From: G963662985 sp963662985 | Lineage (GTDB): Bacteria; Chloroflexota; Anaerolineae; Anaerolineales; UBA11579 | Assembly (NCBI GenBank): GCA_963662985.1 | Contig: OY760067.1 | Location: 1,178,001-1,242,000, forward strand | Reading direction: 5' to 3' | DNA length: 64,000 bases | Shown here: positions 24,124 to 33,125 of the stretch, one piece after another | Position numbering within the stretch: the first letter of the stretch is position 1 | Layout of the letters: each line of letters opens with the position of its first letter | The notes under the pieces: model-generated | Seen by the model: the letters and a program-made list of their open reading frames with translations, nothing else | Databases searched by the model: none | Told to the model about the DNA's origin: nothing | Translations under genes and position numbers: made by a program

Positions 24124-24136
24124 CATAGCGAATGGA

Positions 24137-25042
24137 TTATTGGGCCAATGAACCCTTCACCACGATTCGTTGATCATTCACCAAATAAGGATAACAAGAG
24201 ATCAAAGTGATCGTTGCATCTGTTGTCGGTGCCACCACCTCCACAAAAAGCGGATCCACCACTAACGTCTCTTCCACAACATACGTATATGATCGCAAAT
24301 TAGAAAAAACCGTAATCTCATCCCCCGGCTGCAACTGATCTAAATGTCGGAAAATTTCTCCAAACACATCATTATGTGCAGACAACACAATATTCCCCCG
24401 TTCTCCTGGGTCAGCAGAACCAATATACTGTCCCACACCTTTCTTCAATTGTTCAAAAGTATCCCCCTGAACAATCGGCGCATCCACGTCAATCGCATTA
24501 ATCTGTACGCGGATTGCTTGCTCAGGGCTAGGGGGCGGCAGCGCAATCGTCGTCTGGCTTTGCACCAATGCCCGCAAATGTTCTGGAATTTCGTTCTCAT
24601 TGAATTGCACTCCGCCGGGTGATGTCGGCGGTGTATGCCCCGATGGCAGCACCACCAAAGACATCAAAGGAGTAGGTGTCAAAGTTGGTTGTTCTAATGC
24701 ATTCGCCACCTGGAAGTTCAATTCATTCAACAATCCCACTGCATTCAAAATCACAAACCCCAACCCCACAATCGCAAAAACTTCCACACCAAGCAAAAAA
24801 CGGTCCAAAGTTTTTTTCCTTGCTCGCTTTTTCTTTTCTTCAGGTGTCTCATAGAACTCAAGCGCCATGCGCGCTTCTTCCGTACTCAATTCATCCACCG
24901 GAGCACCTGCTGCATTTTGCACCACACGACCTTCCTTGCGGTACGCTTCCAAGCGTTTCTGGCGTTGAGTGCGTCGCTTATCTTTTAGTAAAAACTCTAA
25001 TTCTTTTTCAGAAAGTTCTTCAGGTCGGATTTTCTTAGCCAT
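24137..25042 (-). CDS. Membrane-anchored sortase
   Basis: A 301-residue protein with about 80 highly charged cytoplasmic residues, one membrane helix (82-105, FLLGVEVFAIVGLGFVILNA), a Pro/Ser/Thr linker and a C-terminal sortase domain (178-301). The catalytic set is His223 in VLSAHNDVFG, Cys283 in TLISCYPY and Arg292 in NDQRIVV. The long cytoplasmic N-terminus is unusual for sortases. The class resembles D or E by loop sequence, but I cannot decide. It may act on surface proteins such as those encoded nearby. The ATG at 25042 lies 8 nt after a TATAAT, so its mRNA would have a leader of 1-2 nt. Confidence 0.85.
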   Translation of the reverse strand: MAKKIRPEELSEKELEFLLKDKRRTQRQKRLEAYRKEGRVVQNAAGAPVDELSTEEARMALEFYETPEEKKKRARKKTLDRFLLGVEVFAIVGLGFVILNAVGLLNELNFQVANALEQPTLTPTPLMSLVVLPSGHTPPTSPGGVQFNENEIPEHLRALVQSQTTIALPPPSPEQAIRVQINAIDVDAPIVQGDTFEQLKKGVGQYIGSADPGERGNIVLSAHNDVFGEIFRHLDQLQPGDEITVFSNLRSYTYVVEETLVVDPLFVEVVAPTTDATITLISCYPYLVNDQRIVVKGSLAQ

Positions 25043-25056
25043 AATAGTCAATTATA
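25040..25056 (-). promoter_or_regulatory. Near-leaderless promoter of the sortase gene
   Basis: TATAAT at 25056-25051 and ATG at 25042, 8 nt apart, with no SD between them. Transcription from +7 of the -10 box would leave a leader of about 2 nt. Confidence 0.5.
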
Positions 25057-25079
25057 CAAGTTTTCAAAAAAAAGATACC

Positions 25080-26294
25080 CTATTTTGAAAGGGTATCCAC
25101 AAAAAATTTCTCCAGTTCATCAGCCAAAACCGTCCGGTCAAAATGTGTCTCCAAATACGCTCGACCATTTTTTCCCATTTGCAAACATTCATCTTTAGAA
25201 TGCGCAAATTTCAAAATAGCCTCTGCCAATTTCTCAGGTTTGCCCGGTTCCACGAACACACCTCCCTTTGCCTTTTCAACCACTTCTCGCACTACCCCAT
25301 CAATCGCCAAGAGTACAGGACGTCCCGCTGCCATATAATCAAAAACCTTATTGGGATACACCGTCTTATACATCTCAATCGGTTTCAAAATCGCCACACA
25401 TGCATCCGCCCCAGCCAAAGCTCCGCTCATCTCATCTTTTGGCACAGAAGGCAAAAACATCACATTATTCAAGCCAAGTGTTTCAGCTTCAGCCACCAAT
25501 TGATCCTTATCTTTCCCATCTCCCAAAAATACAATCTTAATTCCAGCCTCATCGCGTAGCAATGCCGCTGCCTGCAACAACACTCCCAAATCATTACTCA
25601 AACCATGTGCACCCGCATACATCACCACAAAATCTTTTGTCAAACCATGCGCTTCTCGAAATGTCTCTCCATCATCATTCGGGTCAAACATCGTCATATC
25701 AGCTCCATTCGGAATTAAAGTCAAATCCTCCCCGCCTCTAGCCCGAATATGTTCAAAAAAACCTGGAGAATTAATCATCAAGCGATCAGCACGTTGATAT
25801 AAAAATTTTTCCAACCATTCCGTCATACGGATCAAAGTCTTATTCTTCACCACGCCAACAGCCACGGCAAATGCCGGCCACAAATCGCGGATCTCCAAAA
25901 TGAATCGTGCTCCTTTCAAACGTGCCAACAACCAAGCTGTCACCGCTTGAAAAATTGGAGGTGAAGTTCCCCAAACCAAATCAACATTTCGCACTCCCAA
26001 CCCCACCACAAAAGAACTGAACATAAAGCTAAAGAAACTAAACAAACGATGTACAAAGCTTTTATGAATCGCATGATAGGTATACGTTCGGATGATGGTA
26101 ATATGCACACCATCTTTTTCAACAGTCTTCCATTTTGGCTTAACTGCATCGCCCCCCGTCAAATAGCTCACTGCCGAAGCAATGATTGTCACTTCATGCC
26201 CCTTAGCCGCTAAATGGCGTGCAATTTCATGATGTCGTGTACCACCAGGTTCATCAATGGCAGCAAAAGCTTGGTGTACAAGTAAAATATGCAT
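25080..26294 (-). CDS. Family 4 glycosyltransferase
   Basis: A 404-residue GT-B enzyme. The N-terminal domain begins MHILLVHQAFAAIDEPGGTRHHE with the Gly-rich acceptor loop. The C-terminal domain has VVMYAGAHGLSNDLG, KIVFLGDGKDKDQL, MFLPSVPKDEM and the nucleotide-sugar binding E-x7-E-like segment KPIEMYKTVYPNKVFDYMAAGRP. It resembles capsule and exopolysaccharide glycosyltransferases of the WcaI/WbuB kind. It lies between the VWA-FHA and sortase genes on the same strand, suggesting a glycan link to the surface proteins, but donor and acceptor are unknown. Confidence 0.85.
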   Translation of the reverse strand: MHILLVHQAFAAIDEPGGTRHHEIARHLAAKGHEVTIIASAVSYLTGGDAVKPKWKTVEKDGVHITIIRTYTYHAIHKSFVHRLFSFFSFMFSSFVVGLGVRNVDLVWGTSPPIFQAVTAWLLARLKGARFILEIRDLWPAFAVAVGVVKNKTLIRMTEWLEKFLYQRADRLMINSPGFFEHIRARGGEDLTLIPNGADMTMFDPNDDGETFREAHGLTKDFVVMYAGAHGLSNDLGVLLQAAALLRDEAGIKIVFLGDGKDKDQLVAEAETLGLNNVMFLPSVPKDEMSGALAGADACVAILKPIEMYKTVYPNKVFDYMAAGRPVLLAIDGVVREVVEKAKGGVFVEPGKPEKLAEAILKFAHSKDECLQMGKNGRAYLETHFDRTVLADELEKFFVDTLSK

Positions 26295-26304
26295 AAAAAC
26301 TTCT

Positions 26305-28305
26305 CTACTCTTCTTTATATTGTTTATTCAACATAAACCGAAAACCAAATTTACCCAAGTGAACCAAATCCCCGTCTTCCAACTGGCACCCTTCAATATT
26401 ATTAATCGGCGCATAATTCACCCAAGTCCCAGCCACCGTTTTCTGGTCAGCAATCAAAAATTGTCCATCTTGAAAACGCACGACTGCATGTACTGCTTGA
26501 ATTGATGGATCATTGATCCAGCAGTTCACTTGCGTCTTATCACTCCCAATTTTTGTTTCTTCATTAAAAATCAACAAAGCCCCCCCAGGGATAGTTTGGT
26601 CATCATCATTTAACTTTTTCAAAATCGCTCGCGGTAAATTTAACACTCGCTCAGGTGCTTGTTCTCGGATCTTTTTTCGTTTTTTCTCAATCCGTGCATG
26701 TTGTACTACACTCCCCACAGGTTGTGTAACCGGATCTTCATTCAACCCTCTTCTTTCCAGAGGAGAAGAAGGCGTGCGTCTTGTTGCTGAATTTAAAATA
26801 GGTTGTGAATCTCGCCGGATTCCTTCCGGTTCATAATACATAGAAGAACTCGGTTGTGTACGTGCTTTTCGAATTTTTCTTCTTTCCGCACGGTTATCAG
26901 GACCAATCACACCAGACAAAATCAAAATCACCAACAACGCACTTCCCACCAAAACAGCAATCGCAATTGTGATCAAATAACCATATTCACTCAAAATAGA
27001 CTGCCATCGCAAGGCAGGAGATTGAATCATCACTTGCACACTGCTTTCCACACTGTGCCCCACCAATCCTAATTCATCTTCCACCTCAATAGAGATTTCT
27101 TGCACACCTGTTTCATTAAAACCAATCAAGCTCCATTCAAAAGTTTCAAAAGGAGCAGAAAAATTCTCAGCTACTACTTCACCATTTACCAACAAAGCTG
27201 ACCGCACGATTGCTCGATTCCGTCCATCCGGAAAATCCACCATAATTTCAATTGGCTCATAGATTGGCACAAATCCATCATCACTTGCGTTCGTCGTATC
27301 AATCACACGTTCGATTGTTACTGGAGGATCTACAAAAAACGGGGTTGGAGGTTCAACTTGCAAAGCTACAGACAAAGAATTTGTTATCAAATTTATATCA
27401 CCCGCATTCACCGCCGCTGAAATCTCAAACTCACCGGTGCTCTTCAAAGTAGAGTTGTATTCAAATCGATACACTTCCCCATAAGGAGCCAGTACAGAAT
27501 CTAGGTTAGACATCTTAGTTGCATCCGCAAAATAGATCATCTCTCCCCCAGTTTGTTCTGCCATTTGTCGCAAATTTAAGGTTTCATCAGTGTCCAAATA
27601 AGCATTTGAATCCACAAAAATAGGATAAATAATTACGCCACTTGCCACAGCTTGATTCACCAAATTTGCCAAATTATCATTATACTCAGCATCAATGATT
27701 GAAGTGTAATAAAACACCACCTTCCCCATACCCTGACGAGGTGCCTCTTCAGAAGCCACATTGATTGCAGTAAACAGCACATCTAAATTAGTTCTACTAT
27801 TTTCAAAATCAGGTTCATAAAGCTCAACCGCTCGCAGCCATTCTCGTGGAGAGATCCGATGTCGGCTATTGATTCCTTCATTTGTCACAAAGCTCAGATC
27901 GTAATCATCCGTAGCCAAACCATTCCCCCAATTCGCCAAATCTTCAAAAACCTTTTCATAGATTGTGACACCTTCTTCAAAATAAACAGAAAAGCGTTGT
28001 GTCAAATTTATAGCTACAACCACCTGCACACCCACATCTTGTCGTTCCAAAACTTGCACTGGCACACTCGTTCCATTTTCCAACACACTCACATTGCTCG
28101 GGTTCAACATGCTCATAAAAGCGCCATTGCCATCACGAGCATCTAAAATACCAGACACTTGAGGAAAATTCTCAAAATCTATTGAATTTAACGTTGCTGT
28201 AGGGGTTAGAGTCTCCACAGGAGGATCGTCATTTGCAAAAATTGAAACAGGAAATTGTAGAGAAAAGCAGAGTATTAAAATGAGGAGAATAATGCGATTT
28301 TTCAT
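26305..28305 (-). CDS. VWA-like extracellular domain, membrane helix and cytoplasmic FHA domain
   Basis: A 666-residue protein with an N-terminal signal (IILLILILCFSLQFPVSIFA), a VWA-like domain (about 80-300) whose metal site reads AINLTQRF rather than DxSxS, a beta-rich region, a membrane helix near 441-466 (LITIAIAVLVGSALLVILIL), a basic linker and a C-terminal FHA domain (about 565-660). The FHA core has IGSD, AVHAVV and GTWVN, but the S-R pair before the key His is Q-A, so phosphothreonine binding may be altered. The topology links outside to inside. The start at the ATG 28305 is preceded six bases earlier by an extended -10, predicting a leaderless mRNA. No Ser/Thr kinase gene is in the window. 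Confidence 0.8.
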   Translation of the reverse strand: MKNRIILLILILCFSLQFPVSIFANDDPPVETLTPTATLNSIDFENFPQVSGILDARDGNGAFMSMLNPSNVSVLENGTSVPVQVLERQDVGVQVVVAINLTQRFSVYFEEGVTIYEKVFEDLANWGNGLATDDYDLSFVTNEGINSRHRISPREWLRAVELYEPDFENSRTNLDVLFTAINVASEEAPRQGMGKVVFYYTSIIDAEYNDNLANLVNQAVASGVIIYPIFVDSNAYLDTDETLNLRQMAEQTGGEMIYFADATKMSNLDSVLAPYGEVYRFEYNSTLKSTGEFEISAAVNAGDINLITNSLSVALQVEPPTPFFVDPPVTIERVIDTTNASDDGFVPIYEPIEIMVDFPDGRNRAIVRSALLVNGEVVAENFSAPFETFEWSLIGFNETGVQEISIEVEDELGLVGHSVESSVQVMIQSPALRWQSILSEYGYLITIAIAVLVGSALLVILILSGVIGPDNRAERRKIRKARTQPSSSMYYEPEGIRRDSQPILNSATRRTPSSPLERRGLNEDPVTQPVGSVVQHARIEKKRKKIREQAPERVLNLPRAILKKLNDDDQTIPGGALLIFNEETKIGSDKTQVNCWINDPSIQAVHAVVRFQDGQFLIADQKTVAGTWVNYAPINNIEGCQLEDGDLVHLGKFGFRFMLNKQYKEE

Positions 28306-28320
28306 ACGCACATTTTAACA
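28303..28320 (-). promoter_or_regulatory. Leaderless promoter of the VWA-FHA gene
   Basis: Extended -10 TGTTAAAAT (28320-28312), six bases, then the ATG at 28305. No SD fits between the box and the start. Confidence 0.5.
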
Positions 28321-28388
28321 TAAGTTCAATTTCAATATAAAAAATTTCTTAAAAAGATGGCAAATGTATGCCAAAACAAACAATTAAT

Positions 28389-29381
28389 TTATTTATTACT
28401 CATAATCTGGTCTAAAACTTTCACAAAATCAAGCTCATCTGAAGCAGTCAATAACGCTTTACGTTCTTCTCGCAAAATTTCATATTCACTCAAATAACGC
28501 GTCGCATGTTTTCGAAAAACAGTTACCCCCCGCTCTTCACCATAATGCTTCACCATCAATCGCAAATGTTCTTTAATCGTCGCCAACATCTCATCTTTTG
28601 GCACATCCATCTTGTTTCGTCGCTGGAAAATCCACGGATTCCCTGTCGCCGCACGACCAATCATCACCCCATCAACACCCGTCTCATTCAACATTCGTTC
28701 AATATCATCCGGGGTTTTAACATCTCCATTTCCAATCACAGGAATCTTCCGTGCAGCTTTGATTTCCGCAATCGGCTCCCAACGCGCTTCTCCACGATAC
28801 TGCATCTGCCTTGTTCGTCCATGCACCGCCACAGCTTTTCCCCCATTTTCTTCAATGATTTGGCTGATTAACATATAATTCAAAGAATCATCATCCCACC
28901 CCAAACGGATCTTTCCCGTCACAGGCACATTCAGCTTTGCACTCAATGTGGAAAAAATCTCCTCAACCTTCTTAGGATCCCGCATTAAACCCGCCCCAGC
29001 ACCTCGTCCAGAAACATTCTTTGCACTACATCCCATATTAATATCAATAATATCCGGCTGTCGTTCTTTCAAAATCATTACAGATTCATAAATCCGTTGT
29101 GGATCATTATCAAACACCTGAAATACAAATGGACGTTCATCTTCCACGTAATTCACCATTTCATAAAGAAATCGATGATGATGAATCACTTCCATCGTAT
29201 TGATAAATTCAGAATAACTGATTGCAGAGCCAAATCTGCGGGTCAACTGCCGATAAGGAGAATCAGAATATCCATCCATCGGGGCTAACATCACCCGTCC
29301 AAAAACAGGCACATCGCCAATCATAAAATCAGGTTTTTCTGAATCAAAATTAGAATTAGAATAAGTATTACGATTTATCAT
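28389..29381 (-). CDS. dusB: tRNA-dihydrouridine synthase
   Basis: It reduces uridine to dihydrouridine in tRNA, using FMN and NADPH. The family signature is clear: VMLAPMDGYSDSPYRQL (FMN), DINMGCSAKNVSGRGAGAGLMRDP with the catalytic Cys, VTGKIRLGWD, VHGRTRQMQYRGEA and IPVIGNGDV. About 330 residues, full length. The ATG at 29381 (MINRNTYS) overlaps the end of radA by 14 nt; an ATG five codons upstream is also possible. Cotranscribed with radA. Confidence 0.92.
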   Translation of the reverse strand: MINRNTYSNSNFDSEKPDFMIGDVPVFGRVMLAPMDGYSDSPYRQLTRRFGSAISYSEFINTMEVIHHHRFLYEMVNYVEDERPFVFQVFDNDPQRIYESVMILKERQPDIIDINMGCSAKNVSGRGAGAGLMRDPKKVEEIFSTLSAKLNVPVTGKIRLGWDDDSLNYMLISQIIEENGGKAVAVHGRTRQMQYRGEARWEPIAEIKAARKIPVIGNGDVKTPDDIERMLNETGVDGVMIGRAATGNPWIFQRRNKMDVPKDEMLATIKEHLRLMVKHYGEERGVTVFRKHATRYLSEYEILREERKALLTASDELDFVKVLDQIMSNK

Positions 29382-30759
29382 TTTCACCAAATGCAAAAAA
29401 TAGTGCTTGTTTTACAGTTCTTGCTTCCATGATTTCCATCTTAGAAACAATCTCCCCTTTTCGTCCCAACCGCTTAGGAATAATCGCCTTTCGAAAACCA
29501 AGTTTCTCCGCTTCATTTAAGCGAGCTTCCAACTGGCGGATCGCTCGCAACTCACCTGACAATCCAATCTCACCAATCAACACACAATCTGCCTGAATTG
29601 GCTTATCCCGCATAGACGAAGCAATTGCCGCTGCAATCGCCAGGTCAGCCGCTGGCTCATCAATTTTCAAGCCACCCACCACATTTGCAAAAATATCTTG
29701 CTCGCCTAACCGATATCCCAATCGGCGGATCAACACAGCTGTAATCAATTGCAAACGATTAAAATCCAACCCATTTCCCGTTCGTCTTGGATTTCCAAAA
29801 GAAGTCGGACTAGTCAATCCTTGAATTTCCACCAACAAAGGGCGTGTCCCCTCCATCGGCACTGCAATCGCGCTCCCCGCCGCATTCACCATTCGTTCTG
29901 CCAAAAATGCTTCCGAAGGATTCTTCACCTCCAAAAGCCCCATATTACTCATCTCAAACACTCCCACTTCAGATGTTGCCCCAAAACGATTCTTCACCGA
30001 GCGTAACAACCGATAGCTTTGGAAGCGATCTCCTTCCAAATAAAGCACCGTATCTACAATATGCTCCAACGTCCTTGGTCCCGCAATGTTTCCATCCTTA
30101 GTCACATGCCCAATCAAAAACACCGAGGTCCCCGTAGACTTCGCATATTCCCGTAACATAGAAGAACATTCACGCACTTGTGTCACAGTTCCTGCTGAAG
30201 AATCCTTTGAAGGCATATAAGTCGTTTGAATCGAATCCAAAATCAACAAATCAGGGCTCAAATTCACCAAATGCCCATGAATCGCGTCCAAATTAGTTTC
30301 TGTTACCAAAAACAAATTCTCAGAAAATTTCTCCACTTCTGTTAAACGCTTCGCGCGCATTTTAATCTGTCGTTCCGATTCTTCCCCCGAAACATATAAC
30401 ACTTTCAAACTTTCAGATAATTTTAAAGCCGTTTGCAGCAACAAAGTAGATTTTCCAATCCCCGGATCCCCACTAATCAACGTGATTGAACCCGGCACAA
30501 TCCCCCCACCTAATACACGTTCCATCTCACTCATTCCAAAATGAATGCGAGGACTCTCATCTTCACTAATCTCCCCTAATCGTCTTGGCACAGACTTGCT
30601 CATCACATAACTGTTTTTTGCACTCACACTTTTAGGCGCTTCAACAGTCAACACTTCATCCATGCTGTCCCATTCACCACATTTAATACATCTACCCAAA
30701 GACTTAGGAGAACGATATCCGCATTCACGGCACACATATTCATGTCTACTTTTTGCCAT
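29368..30759 (-). CDS. radA: DNA repair protein RadA
   Basis: A 463-residue RadA (Sms) protein: N-terminal C4 zinc finger (CRECGYRSPKSLGRCIKCGEW spread over two Cys pairs), Walker A SGDPGIGKSTLLLQ, Walker B-like LLILDSIQT, the RadA-specific VKNRFGATSEVG motif and a Lon-protease-like C-terminal domain (about 285-450). It acts as a helicase-like branch-migration factor in recombination. GAGG before the ATG gives a good SD. It lies after the kimA-like gene with a terminator between, so it probably has its own promoter. Confidence 0.95.
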   Translation of the reverse strand: MAKSRHEYVCRECGYRSPKSLGRCIKCGEWDSMDEVLTVEAPKSVSAKNSYVMSKSVPRRLGEISEDESPRIHFGMSEMERVLGGGIVPGSITLISGDPGIGKSTLLLQTALKLSESLKVLYVSGEESERQIKMRAKRLTEVEKFSENLFLVTETNLDAIHGHLVNLSPDLLILDSIQTTYMPSKDSSAGTVTQVRECSSMLREYAKSTGTSVFLIGHVTKDGNIAGPRTLEHIVDTVLYLEGDRFQSYRLLRSVKNRFGATSEVGVFEMSNMGLLEVKNPSEAFLAERMVNAAGSAIAVPMEGTRPLLVEIQGLTSPTSFGNPRRTGNGLDFNRLQLITAVLIRRLGYRLGEQDIFANVVGGLKIDEPAADLAIAAAIASSMRDKPIQADCVLIGEIGLSGELRAIRQLEARLNEAEKLGFRKAIIPKRLGRKGEIVSKMEIMEARTVKQALFFAFGENDKS

Positions 30760-30785
30760 CTCAACCTCACAAATCTATCCAATAA

Positions 30786-30819
30786 AAATATACCTACTAC
30801 TATAGTAGCAGGTATATTT
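30786..30819. terminator. Terminator downstream of the potassium importer gene
   Basis: A-T rich stem AAATATACCTACTACTA / TAGTAGCAGGTATATTT with one mismatch. T-runs on both sides suit termination of the upstream minus-strand gene. Confidence 0.75.
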
Positions 30820-30878
30820 ATTATTATTACAAATCTAAGCCAAAAAACACTTTACAAATAATTCAAAAATTTCGCAGC

Positions 30879-32792
30879 CTAGATCTTAGAATCAATATGA
30901 TAAGGAACTTCAATAATCACCAAGTCCTTATATTGTTTCAATTGTGAACGCAAGCGTTTTGCAGTTTGGTTATGCAACATTTCCTCATACCCATGCTCAG
31001 GTAAAAACTCAGGAATCACAACTGTGGTAACTTGTTCTGGGAATTCTTCATTATTTACTTTTTCAATATATTCAACCAATGGAGGAATAATGTTTCGATA
31101 TTCATAATCAATAATATCCAACTTCACATCATTAGTAATATCAGAAAAACGTTCCCATCGTTCAATAAAACGCTTCTTTTTCTCTTCAGAGATCGCAATT
31201 GAAACAGCACGTACATCAGAAGAGAACATCTTAGAATATTCCAACGCCAAAAGACTTCCGCGATGAATGTCAGCCACAGGAACGATCACTACATTAGCCA
31301 CGCCTCTAATCTCACCTTTTTCCAAATTGCGAGTGCTTAAAGCATTTGCCATATTTCCATAGTGTCGATTGATAGAATAAAAAATTGCCATCAAGAATGG
31401 AATAAATACCACAATGATCCAGGCACCTTCCACAAATTTAGTCACAATTAAAATAATCAAAACAATGAAGGTCACCACTGCACCGATAGCATTCAACATG
31501 CGTTTCCAAAAGACATTCTTTTCATAATGAATTTCAGTTACATTAGTTTTAATATGCTCACCCGGCTTAAGATGTGCAATTCTACCCATCAATCTGAACA
31601 TCCCTGTTTGAGAAATGGTAAAGCTCAACATCACCCCAATTGCATATAGCGGCAGCATAGAAATTTCATCCGCCTTGAAAATAATCACAATTAAAGAAGA
31701 GATTACAGTCAAAACAATAATCCCTGCACTATAAACCAAACGATCACCACGGCTTTGCAACCATCGAGGTAAATAATTATCATTTGCCAAAAAAGAGCTC
31801 AATTGAGGGAATCCTTGATAACCAGTATTCGCAGCCAAGAATAAGATCAAAGCAGTAAACACCTGAATCCAATAATAAAGGAATCCACCATTTGTGATTT
31901 GTCTTGAAAGTTGAGAAAGAATACTTTCTGCCTCATGTGGAATCAAATTCAAACGGGTGCCCAAGAAGGTAATTCCCAAGAACAAAGACATAGCAAAAAC
32001 AGCCATCATAATCATCGTAATCACAGCATTTTTAGATTCCGGTGGTTTGAATGATTGCACCCCATTGCTAATTGCTTCAATCCCTGTCAAAGCAGTCGTG
32101 CCGCCAGCAAAAGCTCTCAACAGCAGCCACACATAAGCAAAACCTTCATAATTACCTTGTGCAGCTACAGTATGTGTCACCGCTTCAATTGGTGCGGCAT
32201 TAAACAAGCCAAAATATTTCACCAATCCCAACACAATCATTGCTAAAACACCGACCACAAATGCATAGGTTGGAATAGCAAAAACAGTACCGCTCTCACG
32301 GACACCACGTAGATTGATCCAAGTAATGAATAAGATTGCGCCAAGGGCAATTCCAATTCGATGTTCATAAGCTCCCGGAAATGCAGATGTCACCGCTCGC
32401 ACACCAGCAGAAACAGAAACAGCAACGGTCAAAATATAATCCGTCAACAATGCTGCAGCTGCCAAAAGTGAAGGGAAATTCCCCAAGTTATCTTTCGCAA
32501 CTGTATATGCACCACCACCATCAGGATAGTGAAAAATTGTTTGGATATAACTTGTAACCACTAATAAAACTAAACCAGCAACAGCTAAACCAATTGGCAA
32601 CGTAAGCTTTAAAGCACCACTTCCTAAAACAAGCAGCACACTCATAATAGCTTCTGTAGCATAAGCATTACTACTAATAGGGTCAGAAGCAAAAATTGCT
32701 AAGGCACGCACCTTATCCAATCTTTCGTGCATTTCACGACTGTTAGGGAACGGCTCACCAATCAATACTTTTTTTACTTTTGTTAAATTCAT
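30879..32792 (-). CDS. kimA: KimA-type potassium importer (APC superfamily)
   Basis: A 637-residue protein with about twelve membrane helices and a cytoplasmic C-terminal domain of about 150 residues. The sequence FLIG-like VLIGEPF, LDKVRALAIFASDPISSNAY, YPDGGGAYTVAKDNLG, LLTDYILTVAVSVSAG and NTGYQGFPQLSSFLA closely follow B. subtilis KimA (formerly YdaO), an H+/K+ symporter inhibited by c-di-AMP through its C-terminal domain. In Bacillus the gene is under a c-di-AMP riboswitch; I see no such element upstream here. Monocistronic with a promoter 50 bp upstream. Confidence 0.82.
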   Translation of the reverse strand: MNLTKVKKVLIGEPFPNSREMHERLDKVRALAIFASDPISSNAYATEAIMSVLLVLGSGALKLTLPIGLAVAGLVLLVVTSYIQTIFHYPDGGGAYTVAKDNLGNFPSLLAAAALLTDYILTVAVSVSAGVRAVTSAFPGAYEHRIGIALGAILFITWINLRGVRESGTVFAIPTYAFVVGVLAMIVLGLVKYFGLFNAAPIEAVTHTVAAQGNYEGFAYVWLLLRAFAGGTTALTGIEAISNGVQSFKPPESKNAVITMIMMAVFAMSLFLGITFLGTRLNLIPHEAESILSQLSRQITNGGFLYYWIQVFTALILFLAANTGYQGFPQLSSFLANDNYLPRWLQSRGDRLVYSAGIIVLTVISSLIVIIFKADEISMLPLYAIGVMLSFTISQTGMFRLMGRIAHLKPGEHIKTNVTEIHYEKNVFWKRMLNAIGAVVTFIVLIILIVTKFVEGAWIIVVFIPFLMAIFYSINRHYGNMANALSTRNLEKGEIRGVANVVIVPVADIHRGSLLALEYSKMFSSDVRAVSIAISEEKKKRFIERWERFSDITNDVKLDIIDYEYRNIIPPLVEYIEKVNNEEFPEQVTTVVIPEFLPEHGYEEMLHNQTAKRLRSQLKQYKDLVIIEVPYHIDSKI

Positions 32793-33122
32793 TAATAGCC
32801 TTTCAGAATAGCATCAATATTCAATAAATAACAACAACTCAATATCATAAATCAGATAAATATAAAAAGTCAAGAATTTTTCAAATTAATAGACTGTATT
32901 GATCTAATTAATTTAAATTTAATTTTTTTTCTGATTTTTTTTCATAACAACACACCTTCAACCATATATGGACCAATAATTCAAATATCCTAAAAAAAAC
33001 TAGCATATATGGGGAGGGGGACAATATTGCATAACATTATTTATGCTTTCAAATCTTTAACAATCTGTTTTCATTCACCTTTAATTATCTCATAGAAAAT
33101 CCCCACATGATATAATCTCAAC
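32793..33122. other. Divergent intergenic region between kimA and acpS
   Basis: 330 bp, strongly A-T rich, no gene seen. It holds the kimA promoter on - and the acpS extended -10 on +. Also seen are a palindrome CCATATATGG at 32963-32972 and a partial copy of it in CATATATGGGG at 33004, a G-rich run GGGGAGGGGG at 33011-33020, and the inverted repeat GCATAA/TTATGC at 33029-33046. No match to a known riboswitch. Confidence 0.6.
32844..32873 (-). promoter_or_regulatory. Sigma70-type promoter of kimA
   Basis: TTGACT (32873-32868), 18-bp spacer, TATGAT (32849-32844), with the ATG about 50 bp downstream. Confidence 0.6.
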
Positions 33123-33125
33123 ATG
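33108..33125 (+). promoter_or_regulatory. Leaderless promoter of acpS
   Basis: Extended -10 TGATATAAT (33108-33116), then CTCAAC, then the ATG at 33123. Transcription starting seven bases after the -10 would begin at the A of the ATG. There is no SD. Confidence 0.65.

Noticed and set aside
32963..32972. CCATATATGG palindrome as a known operator
   Set aside because: It resembles a eukaryotic CArG box only by chance; no bacterial regulator with this site is indicated nearby.
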